A stretch of 64,000 bases of DNA, from contig JAGZIY010000001.1 of NCBI GenBank assembly GCA_018365995.1, positions 1 through 64,000 on the forward strand. The letters run 5' to 3'. The stretch's first letter is position 1, and each line of letters starts with the position of its first letter. Position numbers and translations under genes: made by a program. Below are positions 43,073-50,549 of this stretch, piece by piece. This DNA comes from Butyricicoccus pullicaecorum (GTDB lineage: Bacteria; Bacillota; Clostridia; Oscillospirales; Butyricicoccaceae). A model generated the notes under the pieces. That model saw nothing but the letters and a program-made list of their open reading frames with translations, was not told the origin of the DNA and searched no databases.

Positions 43073-43720
43073 ATGGAGCAGAAAGTAATTATCAGAAAAG
43101 AAGAACAAAGAGACTGGGCAGTTGTAGAGAACATCACAAGGCAGGCCTTCTATAATCTTTATGTGCCGGGATGCGTGGAGCATTATTTAGTGCATATCAT
43201 GCGGGAACATGAAGATTTTATTCCGGAGTTGGATTTTGTTTTGGAACTGAACGGTCAAGTGATAGGGAATATCATGTATACAAAAGCAAATTTGATTGAT
43301 GAAAACGGGATTTCAAAGAAGGTTTTAACATTTGGTCCGGTTAGTATTCTTCCCGGTTATCAGAGAATGGGCTATGGAAAAATGCTTATGGAACATTCAT
43401 TTGAAGCGGTCATGCAATTAGGGTATGATGCTATTGTTATTTTTGGAAGTCCCAGCAACTATGTCAGCCGTGGATTCAAAAGCTGCAAAAAATACAATGT
43501 TTGTATCGAAAATGGAAAATATCCTGCTGCGATGATGGTAAAAGAACTGGTGCCTCATGTACTGGACGGTCATAAGTGGATTTATCACGGCAGCCCTGTT
43601 ATGGCAATTGATGAAGCAGAAGCGGAACGCTATGACGGCACACTGGAACCTATGGAAAAAAAGTATCTTGCAAGCCAAGATGAATTTTATATTATGAGTC
43701 ATTCTTTCGTGGAGGAATAG
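43073..43720 (+). CDS. GNAT family N-acetyltransferase
   Basis: 215 residues from the ATG at 43073 (CGGAG 7 bases upstream). IRKEEQRDWAVVENITRQAF at the start, the acetyl-CoA-binding motif A around ILPGYQRMGYGKMLMEH near 95 (Q/R-x-x-G-x-G), and FGSPSNYVSRGFKSC near 124 match YhbS-type GNAT enzymes. The substrate is unknown. Codon use is AT-richer than that of folD and rplU, suggesting later arrival. It stands alone between two housekeeping units. Confidence 0.88.
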   Translation: MEQKVIIRKEEQRDWAVVENITRQAFYNLYVPGCVEHYLVHIMREHEDFIPELDFVLELNGQVIGNIMYTKANLIDENGISKKVLTFGPVSILPGYQRMGYGKMLMEHSFEAVMQLGYDAIVIFGSPSNYVSRGFKSCKKYNVCIENGKYPAAMMVKELVPHVLDGHKWIYHGSPVMAIDEAEAERYDGTLEPMEKKYLASQDEFYIMSHSFVEE

Positions 43721-43804
43721 GAATCTGCACGGTCTGGAATTTTGCGGGAAATAACTCTCTGGAATAGAATGTGTTTGCAATATGAAATTTTTTGTCAAAA
43801 GCGA

Positions 43805-43833
43805 TTGACAGGAAGATGGATTTCTGTTATTAT
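43805..43833 (+). promoter_or_regulatory. SigA-type promoter of rplU-prp-rpmA
   Basis: Perfect TTGACA (43805-43810), 17-base spacer, TATTAT (43828-43833). Confidence 0.85.
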
Positions 43834-43842
43834 ATCAAAAGC

Positions 43843-43925
43843 CGCATCAAACCGGGCAGGTGAAGTGTGTCCAAAGGTGACACCGCCCGCACGAGCGTGA
43901 CTCTAATAACGAAAGAGAGGTGCTA
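43843..43925 (+). ncRNA. Ribosomal protein L21 leader
   Basis: The structured leader between the promoter and rplU contains GGGCAGGTGAAGTG and GGTGACACCGCCC segments able to form the compact hairpins of the Firmicutes L21 leader, thought to bind L21 for autoregulation. Identification rests on position and general pattern, not on an alignment. Confidence 0.6.
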
Positions 43926-43930
43926 CCGCA

Positions 43931-44242
43931 ATGTATGCAATTTTAGTAACTGGTGGCAAGCAGTACAAGGTATCTGAGGGCGATGTAATCTATGTTGAGA
44001 AGCTCGGCGTAGAGGACGGCGCTACTGTAACTTTTGATCAGGTGCTTGCAGTTGGTGAGGGCGCAGACCTCAAGGTTGGCGCACCATTTGTTGAAGGCGC
44101 TACCGTAACTGGTACTGCTGACAAGACCGGCAAGCAGAAGAAGATCAACATCTTCAAGATGAAGCCGAAGAAGGGTTACAGAAAGCGTCAGGGTCACAGA
44201 CAGCCTTACACTAAGGTAACCATTGGCGCAATCAAGGCGTAA
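43931..44242 (+). CDS. rplU: 50S ribosomal protein L21
   Basis: 103 residues. MYAILVTGGKQYKVSEGD, a central VGAPFVEGATV and KPKKGYRKRQGHRQPYTKV are diagnostic. GAGAGGTG precedes the ATG. First gene of the rplU-prp-rpmA unit. Confidence 0.97.
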   Translation: MYAILVTGGKQYKVSEGDVIYVEKLGVEDGATVTFDQVLAVGEGADLKVGAPFVEGATVTGTADKTGKQKKINIFKMKPKKGYRKRQGHRQPYTKVTIGAIKA

Positions 44243-44247
44243 ATGAA

Positions 44248-44583
44248 ATGACGAAAGTCACTTTTTATCGCACACAGCACGGCTATACAGCCGTTGATCT
44301 CATCGGTCATGCAGGCTTTGCAGAGCAAGGTGAGGACATCGTTTGTGCTGCGATATCCAGCTCGGTTCAACTCATTCATGCACTCCTCTTTGATGTGCAC
44401 AAGATTGCGGTTGATACTTTGATTGAGAATGAAGGCGCACATATTCGGCTGACATTACCCAAAAATCAGATGACAGAGGGGCAGGCTGCTTTTCAGGCAT
44501 TTTACCTGCATTTGTCTGAGCTGGAACAAAACTATTCACAGTTTATCCATGTTACGGAGGTGTACAACGATGCTGCAGATTAG
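44248..44583 (+). CDS. prp: Ribosomal-processing cysteine protease Prp
   Basis: 111 residues. GHAGFAEQGEDIVCAAISS near 20 supplies the catalytic His and Cys, 13 residues apart, as in Prp (YsxB). It cleaves the N-terminal extension of ribosomal protein L27, encoded by the next gene. It starts 5 bases after rplU and overlaps rpmA by 14 bases. Confidence 0.95.
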   Translation: MTKVTFYRTQHGYTAVDLIGHAGFAEQGEDIVCAAISSSVQLIHALLFDVHKIAVDTLIENEGAHIRLTLPKNQMTEGQAAFQAFYLHLSELEQNYSQFIHVTEVYNDAAD

Positions 44584-44851
44584 CTTACAGTTTTTCGCAC
44601 ATAAGAAGGGCGTAGGTTCGACCAAGAACGGTCGTGATTCCGAGGCAAAGCGCCTTGGCGTCAAGCGTGCTGATGGTCAGGTTGTTCCGGCTGGCAATAT
44701 TCTCGTTCGTCAGCGCGGTACAAAGATTCATCCGGGTGTTAACGTCGGCAAGGGTTCTGATGATACCTTGTTTGCAAAGGTTACCGGTGTAGTTCGCTTC
44801 GAGCGCGTAGGCAAGGACCGCAAGCGCGTTTCTGTTTACGAAGTACAGTAA
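44570..44851 (+). CDS. rpmA: 50S ribosomal protein L27 with cleavable N-terminus
   Basis: 93 residues from the ATG at 44570 (GGAGGTGTACAACG upstream). It starts MLQISLQFFAHKKGVG: the stretch before AHKKG is the Firmicutes extension that Prp must remove so that the mature N-terminus can reach the peptidyl-transferase centre. GRDSEAKRLGVKR and RQRGTKIHPG follow. Confidence 0.96.
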   Translation: MLQISLQFFAHKKGVGSTKNGRDSEAKRLGVKRADGQVVPAGNILVRQRGTKIHPGVNVGKGSDDTLFAKVTGVVRFERVGKDRKRVSVYEVQ

Positions 44852-44867
44852 TCAAATAGCTTATGGA

Positions 44868-44901
44868 CAGAATCTCGGAGTTTTCCGGGATTTTGTTTTT
44901 T
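44868..44901 (+). terminator. Intrinsic terminator after rpmA
   Basis: CAGAATCTCGG pairs (with two G-T pairs) with CCGGGATTTTG, followed by TTTTTT. Confidence 0.8.
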
Positions 44902-44933
44902 CACACATCTTGTCCGACTGATGAGGAAAAATT

Positions 44934-46205
44934 ATGTTTATTGACGTAGCAAAAATTAAGATTGCGTCCGGTAAGGGCGGCGATGGTAAAGTCAGCTTCC
45001 ATCGCGAAAAGTATGTTGCATCGGGCGGGCCGGACGGCGGAGATGGCGGACGCGGCGGCTCAGTGATTTTTCAGGTAGATGATAATTTATCTACTTTGCT
45101 CGATTTCCGCTATAAAAAGAAATATGTGGCTGCCAACGGCGAAAATGGTATGGGAAAGCGAATGAAAGGCAAAGATGGCGCAAATCTTGTGATTCGTGTG
45201 CCGCGCGGAACCATCATTCGTGACCGCCAGACCGGACAGGTGATTCAGGATCTTTCAGGCGATGAACCCTTTGTTGCGGCAAAGGGCGGAAATGGCGGTT
45301 GGGGCAACACGCATTTTGCCACACCAACCCGCCAGACACCACGCTTCGCAAAGCCGGGACAGCCGGGAGTCGAAATGGAAATTACATTGGAACTGAAATT
45401 GCTCGCAGACGTGGGCTTGGTAGGTTTCCCGAATGTTGGAAAATCAACCCTGCTTTCAGTGGTTTCGGCGGCGCGTCCAAAGATTGCCAACTATCATTTT
45501 ACAACCCTGATTCCTAATCTGGGTGTAGTGCGTGTAGCTGAGGAGCAGTCCTTCGTGATGGCGGACATTCCCGGCATCATTGAGGGTGCGGCTGAGGGAG
45601 CTGGTTTGGGACATGACTTCCTGCGTCATATTGACCGCTGCCGTTTGCTTCTGCATCTTGTCGATGCAGCCGGCAGTGAGGGCAGAGACCCGCTCGAAGA
45701 TGTCGAGACTATCAACCGTGAGCTTGTTGGATATAGTGAATTTTTGGCGTCTCGTCCACAAATCATTGTGGCAAATAAAACCGATCTGCTGGGCGAAAAT
45801 CGTGAACCGGTAGAGAAATTACGCCAATATGCACAGGAGCATGGTTTTGGATTTCTGGAACTTTCTGCCGCGACCGGACAGGGCGTGCAGGAACTGATCC
45901 ATAAGACGTGGGAAATGCTCAAGGAACTGCCGCCGGTGTTTGTCTATGAGCCAGAGTTTGTACAGACAGAGGAAACGGTTACTGAGCGTGATATCACCGT
46001 TGAAAAGGTAGAGGACTATTATGTAGTTGGCGGTGCATGGATTGAAAAAATCATGGGAAGTGTCAACACAGATGATTATGAGTCCAGACTGTATATGGAT
46101 CGTATGCTCAAGAATGCTGGTGTATATGACCGGTTGGAGGCAATGGGAGTACAGGAAGGCGATCCTGTTGTGATTGGTGATTTGGAATTTGAATATGTGC
46201 ATTAA
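44934..46205 (+). CDS. obgE: Obg family GTPase
   Basis: 423 residues: an N-terminal Gly-rich Obg fold (SGKGGDGKVSFHREK near 12), a G domain with GFPNVGKSTL near 166, DIPGIIEGAAEGAGLGHDFLRH near 211 and NKTD near 281, and a C-terminal OCT domain (about 345-423). It binds the 50S subunit and links ribosome assembly with ppGpp, and in spore formers with sporulation start. It follows rpmA as in many genomes. Confidence 0.97.
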   Translation: MFIDVAKIKIASGKGGDGKVSFHREKYVASGGPDGGDGGRGGSVIFQVDDNLSTLLDFRYKKKYVAANGENGMGKRMKGKDGANLVIRVPRGTIIRDRQTGQVIQDLSGDEPFVAAKGGNGGWGNTHFATPTRQTPRFAKPGQPGVEMEITLELKLLADVGLVGFPNVGKSTLLSVVSAARPKIANYHFTTLIPNLGVVRVAEEQSFVMADIPGIIEGAAEGAGLGHDFLRHIDRCRLLLHLVDAAGSEGRDPLEDVETINRELVGYSEFLASRPQIIVANKTDLLGENREPVEKLRQYAQEHGFGFLELSAATGQGVQELIHKTWEMLKELPPVFVYEPEFVQTEETVTERDITVEKVEDYYVVGGAWIEKIMGSVNTDDYESRLYMDRMLKNAGVYDRLEAMGVQEGDPVVIGDLEFEYVH

Positions 46206-46233
46206 GCTTTGCTCCGTACCAGTGGACGCGAAG

Positions 46234-46276
46234 CAGAGAGAGCCAGTTCTATATGGGAACTGGCTCTCTCTGTTTT
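46234..46276 (+). terminator. Intrinsic terminator after obgE
   Basis: CAGAGAGAGCCAGTTC pairs with GAACTGGCTCTCTCTG around a short loop, followed by TTTTT. Confidence 0.9.
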
Positions 46277-46333
46277 TGAGGATAAGCTGAAAACTTTGTC
46301 AAATCTTTGCAGCCTAGAATAATTACGAATTGT

Positions 46334-47521
46334 TTATTGGAAAAGATAAGGGGTATGGCAGTAATGCTGCCCGCCAATGTGCAATGTGCGATTGGGTTGT
46401 GCAAGGCTGTATAGATCATCTGCAAGGACATCCTGCTGCAAATAGGGCTGCAAGTCCTGTGGCAGCTTCTTTTCGCTGACCGGCTTTACAATCAGCGGCA
46501 AGGGGCTGTGAGCTGCAATCTCTCGCAAAAGTTTTCGTCCATGCGGTCCGATGGCAAGTACACGCAGATAACGTGGTAGAGGAGACGCATCGTGACAAAG
46601 ACCCAGATAGGTGCGCAGCAGGGCGCGGCGGATACGGGCGAGTGGATAACGGCGCGTTTGTGCTGCCTGACAGATGGCAGAAAAATTGAAGTTTTGCTGA
46701 ACTGCCCGATAAAGACGGTGATGCAGTCCGTCGATATCCCCTGTGTAGGGAATAAAATCTGCTGGAGACAGGCGGCGCAGATAGGAGACCAGCGCAAGGT
46801 CACAAACTGTGTGCGATGCAGGGGCATGTCCTGTATCGCAGGCTTCCGAGAGTATGGAGAAAGCAGAAAGCGGCATTCGTGCCTTACAACCTTCCAAATG
46901 ACCTTGCAGAATTTGAGTGCGCAGAAAAGAGGCAGACGGACGCACGTGAACGTCTGCACTGTCATGCGCGGCGCCGTCTCGGAAAATTGTAATGGGCATG
47001 ATTTGGCTGTCAAGGGTATCCAATGCCGCGCAGTATTCGATGCCCAGGGTGTTATTAGGGTGGGAAAGCAATGTTCCTGCATCGGGATCTGCTACGGAAA
47101 CTGCCTGCTGTAATGCTGCGGCGTAGGACGCACCTGCTGCTATATAGCGATGCACAAGAGAGCGGTCGGCACGGGCTGCCTTTTGGATTCGTGTGATGTC
47201 TCCGCACTCGGAGCCGAAGGAAAGATGAGTCACACAGCCCATTTTTTCGAGTGCGGCAATTGCCCCGCGGGAGAAATCCTCGGCAGAGGACAGCGCTGCG
47301 GCGAGCGGCAGTTCGATGACAAGATCCAACCCGTTTTGCACCGCCATGGCAGCGCGCTGATACTTGTCCAACATTGCAAAATCACCGCGCTGTACGAAAT
47401 TGCCGGACATGACTGCTATGAGTGCGGTTTCATCTCCTAAAAGCTGCCGCGTTTTTTCACAGTGATAGGCGTGTCCATTATGAAAAGGATTATACTCGGC
47501 AACGATTCCGCAAATTTTCAT
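46334..47521 (-). CDS. tmcAL: tRNA(Met) cytidine acetate ligase
   Basis: 395 residues from the ATG at 47521 (GGAGG 5 bases upstream). GIVAEYNPFHNGHAYH at the N-terminus is the HxGH nucleotidyl-transferase motif; MSGNFVQRGDFAMLDKYQRA near 38 and LIVKPVSEKKL near 355 are typical of YlbM/TmcAL. It uses ATP and acetate to acetylate C34 of elongator tRNA-Met. It is divergent from ackA, which fits an acetate link. Confidence 0.93.
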   Translation of the reverse strand: MKICGIVAEYNPFHNGHAYHCEKTRQLLGDETALIAVMSGNFVQRGDFAMLDKYQRAAMAVQNGLDLVIELPLAAALSSAEDFSRGAIAALEKMGCVTHLSFGSECGDITRIQKAARADRSLVHRYIAAGASYAAALQQAVSVADPDAGTLLSHPNNTLGIEYCAALDTLDSQIMPITIFRDGAAHDSADVHVRPSASFLRTQILQGHLEGCKARMPLSAFSILSEACDTGHAPASHTVCDLALVSYLRRLSPADFIPYTGDIDGLHHRLYRAVQQNFNFSAICQAAQTRRYPLARIRRALLRTYLGLCHDASPLPRYLRVLAIGPHGRKLLREIAAHSPLPLIVKPVSEKKLPQDLQPYLQQDVLADDLYSLAQPNRTLHIGGQHYCHTPYLFQ

Positions 47522-47550
47522 ATCTGCCTCCAAAATTTTTATGAATAGAT

Positions 47551-47580
47551 GTTGTACATTTGCACGGGGTAGTGTACAAT
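47551..47580. promoter_or_regulatory. Palindromic face-to-face promoter for tmcAL and ackA
   Basis: Plus strand: TTGTAC (47552-47557), 17-base spacer, TACAAT (47575-47580). Minus strand: TTGTAC (47579-47574), 17-base spacer, TACAAC (47556-47551). The same two blocks serve as -35 on one strand and -10 on the other, so both genes can be read from one 30-bp inverted repeat. A third GTAC site lies near 47598. Confidence 0.65.
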
Positions 47581-47696
47581 AGATATACACGAATTATTGT
47601 ACATGTATTTGTTGTTTCTTGCAAATTTCTTTTGCAAAAAAAACAAAAATGTAGGGTACGAACAATATAGAAACAAAGAACAAGGAGTTATGAAGG

Positions 47697-48905
47697 ATGA
47701 AAGTACTGGTTATTAACGCGGGTAGTTCTTCCCTGAAGTATCAGTTGTTCGACATGGAAACGAAGGCTGTCATGGCAAAGGGTCTGTGTGAACGTATTGG
47801 CATTGATGGCAAGCTGACCCATCAGGGCGAATCGGACGAGAAGTACAAGGCTGATGTACCGATGCACACTCACGCAGAAGCAATCAAGGCTGTTATTGAT
47901 ATCCTGCTCGATGAGAAGTGGGGCGTTATCAAGGATATGTCTGAAATCAATGCAGTCGGTCATCGTGTAGTACACGGCGGCGAGTATTTTGCCGATTCTG
48001 TTGTCATCAATGACGAGGTTATTAAGGCGATTGAGGCTTGTATCCCGCTTGCACCGCTCCATAATACCCCGAACCTCATCGGTATTCATGCTTGCGAGGA
48101 GGTTATGGGTAAGGGCGTTCCGCAGATTGCCGTTTTTGATACCGCATTCCACCAGACCATGCCGCCAAAGAACTACATGTATGCAATTCCGTATGAGTAC
48201 TACGAGAAGTATAAAATCCGTCGTTACGGTTTCCATGGTACTTCCCATAAGTATGTTTCCAAGCAGGCGGCTGAAATGCTGGGCCGTCCGATCGAGGATC
48301 TCAAAATCATTACCTGTCACCTTGGCAATGGTTCTTCCATTGCTGCAATTGATGGCGGTAAGTCCGTAGATACCTCCATGGGCTTTACGCCGCTGGACGG
48401 TCTGCCGATGGGTACCCGCTCTGGTAACATTGACCCTGCAATCATTGAGTTCTTGGCTGAGCATGAGCACATGGACGCACATGATGTCATCAATATCCTC
48501 AACAAGAAGTCGGGTATGCTGGGTATTTCCGGTGTTTCCTCTGACTTCCGTGATTTGGACACTGCAATCGCAGAGGGCAATGTACGCGCTGCACTGGCGA
48601 AGGACATGTTCAATCTGTCTGTTAAAAAGATTATCGGCTCCTTTATCGCGGCAATGGGCGGTGTAGATGCCATTGTATTTACCGCTGGTGTTGGTGAGAA
48701 CGACCGTTCTGTACGCTGGGACGTTTGTGAGCACATGGAATATCTGGGCATCAAGATTGACCCAGAGAAGAACAAGTTCCGTGGCCGCCAGATGGATATT
48801 TCCATTGATTATGCACGTGTTCGTGTGCTCGTGATTCCGACCAATGAGGAATTGGTGATTGCACAGGATACCGAGCGTCTGGTAAACGAACTGGCTGCAA
48901 AGTAA
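47697..48905 (+). CDS. ackA: Acetate kinase
   Basis: 402 residues. VLVINAGSSSLKYQLF at the start, HRVVHGGE near 86, DTAFHQTMP near 148, GFHGTSHKYVS near 178, HLGNGSSIAAI near 208 and FTAGVGEND near 325 are the ASKHA family signatures. It makes ATP and acetate from acetyl phosphate. AAGGAG precedes the ATG. pta is not in the window. A strong terminator follows. Confidence 0.98.
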   Translation: MKVLVINAGSSSLKYQLFDMETKAVMAKGLCERIGIDGKLTHQGESDEKYKADVPMHTHAEAIKAVIDILLDEKWGVIKDMSEINAVGHRVVHGGEYFADSVVINDEVIKAIEACIPLAPLHNTPNLIGIHACEEVMGKGVPQIAVFDTAFHQTMPPKNYMYAIPYEYYEKYKIRRYGFHGTSHKYVSKQAAEMLGRPIEDLKIITCHLGNGSSIAAIDGGKSVDTSMGFTPLDGLPMGTRSGNIDPAIIEFLAEHEHMDAHDVINILNKKSGMLGISGVSSDFRDLDTAIAEGNVRAALAKDMFNLSVKKIIGSFIAAMGGVDAIVFTAGVGENDRSVRWDVCEHMEYLGIKIDPEKNKFRGRQMDISIDYARVRVLVIPTNEELVIAQDTERLVNELAAK

Positions 48906-48917
48906 AGACTACTGTTT

Positions 48918-48945
48918 CAGGGGGCAGGAATGCCCCCTGTTTTTC
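48918..48945 (+). terminator. Intrinsic terminator after ackA
   Basis: CAGGGGGCA/TGCCCCCTG with a GGAA loop, then TTTTT. Confidence 0.9.
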
Positions 48946-48986
48946 ATTGTCATCTGTCAGTCGCAGGAACAGGTAAGGGGGAAGGT

Positions 48987-50375
48987 ATGAGAAAGAAAAA
49001 GAGTATCTGGGCGATTTTGATTATTATAGCAGCTGCTGTGGGGATTGTTGCAGCAGTACAGTATTTGGGCATTGGCGCGACGTCACAGGGCTGGCGAATC
49101 GGTTATACAGGGCGTGCAGAAAAGCATATATGGGCTGCACAGTACATACAGTTAGACGGAACTATGAAGCGCACGATGCGTGCAAAAGATGATATCAAGA
49201 ATCTGCATATTGAGGTGGAGACAACCGAGGGAAGTCTGGGAATCATTGTGCAGAATACCGCAGGTGATGTGATTTTTTCCGAGGAAAACATTGGAAACCA
49301 GACATTCGATATCGAAACACCGGATCAGGTGGTTGTACAGATAGAAGGAAAAAAGCATAAGGGAAAATTTCATCTGAGCTATGAACCAGTGAAGCCGCCG
49401 GAGCCGTTGGAAGCACAGGGGATGATTTTTCTCTACGGGGTAGAATATGATTCCAAACCGATGTTGGACGAAATATTCCAGAAGTGGCAGACACATTATG
49501 AACAGGACAAGATGCGTCACCTGTTTGTAGAACTTCCGGATTATACCGCAGAGTTGTTAAATATATGGCTGCGGGAGGAGGATAATCAAATTTTGAATGA
49601 CGTGTATGAGGATTGGTACGGCACGGATTTATATTCAGAGCAGCTGAAACGATTCTATCATAAAATCAAGGAACACTGTCCGGAAACGGTGTTTCATGGA
49701 ACAGATGTAGGACATGAATATGCAACCACAGGTGCACGTTATCTGAATGATCTGCGCACACAGAACATGGAGGATACAGATGCCTATCAGCGTGCACTAG
49801 AAATTATGGAGCAGGGCAAACGGTATTATGAGAGTGCAGACGATGCGTATCGTGAAAATATGATGACCGAGAATTTTATTCAGATATTGGATACGCTCAA
49901 GGGGGCTAACGTCATGGCAATCTATGGTTCGGCACATCTAAGCACAGAGGTTTTGTCTGCCGAAGGTAACTTTGTGCCGTGCATGACAGAACAGCTCAAG
50001 GAGCACTATGGAGACCGTGTACAGGCGCAGGATCTGACAAGGCAGGAGGTCGTCTCCAGCCGAACCGATCAAATTCAGGTGGCAGGCAAAACGTATGAAG
50101 CCTCTTATTTCGGTATCGTGGATTTGTCTGTCTTTGCACCGGAATTCCGGTATCAGGAGTTTTGGCGGCTGGAAAATGCCTATGCAGATTTTGAACATTC
50201 TGGGAAAACCGGTAATGTATTGCCTTATCGAAATTTCCCCATGCCCATAGAGCAGGGGCAGGTCATTGTGGTCGATTATGTTAAGGCAGATGGCAGTACC
50301 ATTCGTCAGTATTACCGTACAGATGGCAATAGCCAGCATGGGGAACAGGTCGCGGAGGAAATTATCATACCATGA
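48987..50375 (+). CDS. Membrane-anchored protein with TraB/TIKI-like domain, function unknown
   Basis: 462 residues from the ATG at 48987 (GGGGAAGG upstream). An N-terminal membrane helix (IWAILIIIAAAVGIVAAVQYL), a beta-rich extracellular module (about 30-150), then an alpha/beta domain (about 165-350) with LFVELPDY near 187, VFHGTDVGHEY near 236, YRENMMTENF near 290 and MAIYGSAHL near 310. The R-x-x-M-x-x-N and G-x-x-H elements recall TraB/TIKI and erythromycin-esterase-like proteins, but the match is by eye. The C-terminus is a further beta module. It probably acts outside the membrane. No clear promoter; it lies after the ackA terminator. Confidence 0.65.
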   Translation: MRKKKSIWAILIIIAAAVGIVAAVQYLGIGATSQGWRIGYTGRAEKHIWAAQYIQLDGTMKRTMRAKDDIKNLHIEVETTEGSLGIIVQNTAGDVIFSEENIGNQTFDIETPDQVVVQIEGKKHKGKFHLSYEPVKPPEPLEAQGMIFLYGVEYDSKPMLDEIFQKWQTHYEQDKMRHLFVELPDYTAELLNIWLREEDNQILNDVYEDWYGTDLYSEQLKRFYHKIKEHCPETVFHGTDVGHEYATTGARYLNDLRTQNMEDTDAYQRALEIMEQGKRYYESADDAYRENMMTENFIQILDTLKGANVMAIYGSAHLSTEVLSAEGNFVPCMTEQLKEHYGDRVQAQDLTRQEVVSSRTDQIQVAGKTYEASYFGIVDLSVFAPEFRYQEFWRLENAYADFEHSGKTGNVLPYRNFPMPIEQGQVIVVDYVKADGSTIRQYYRTDGNSQHGEQVAEEIIIP

Positions 50376-50433
50376 AGTATTTTGCTACAAATCCTGTCAT
50401 TGTGAGTACCATACAGGGCTGTATTTTGATGCG

Positions 50434-50464
50434 TAAAAAATAACCCCGCTCATGGAGAGCGGGG
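50434..50464 (-). terminator. Intrinsic terminator of metK
   Basis: On the minus strand CCCCGCTC pairs with GAGCGGGG, followed by TTATTTTTT. Confidence 0.8.
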
Positions 50465-50466
50465 GA

Positions 50467-50549
50467 GAGCCGGTTTCCGTGGAAACCGGCTCTGTATTTC
50501 GGGGGATTAACTCCTTTGGAAAGGCTGTTTTCACCAGCCTTATTTTTTT
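50467..50549 (+). repeat. Two-hairpin 3' element, copy A
   Basis: GAGCCGGTTTCC-GT-GGAAACCGGCTC (50467-50492), the single-stranded TGTATTT (50493-50499), a purine-rich GGGGATTAACTCCTTTGGAA segment with following AGG, and a terminal hairpin AAGGCTG/CAGCCTT with ATTTTTTT. The same order of parts occurs at 60873-60959. It lies 91 bases past the TraB-like gene in the same direction and also overlaps the 3' end of convergent metK. Confidence 0.7.

Noticed and set aside
47688..48734. Minus-strand open frame (348 codons) antisense to ackA
   Set aside because: ackA has every family motif; the antisense frame has no start signal and no protein-like segments.
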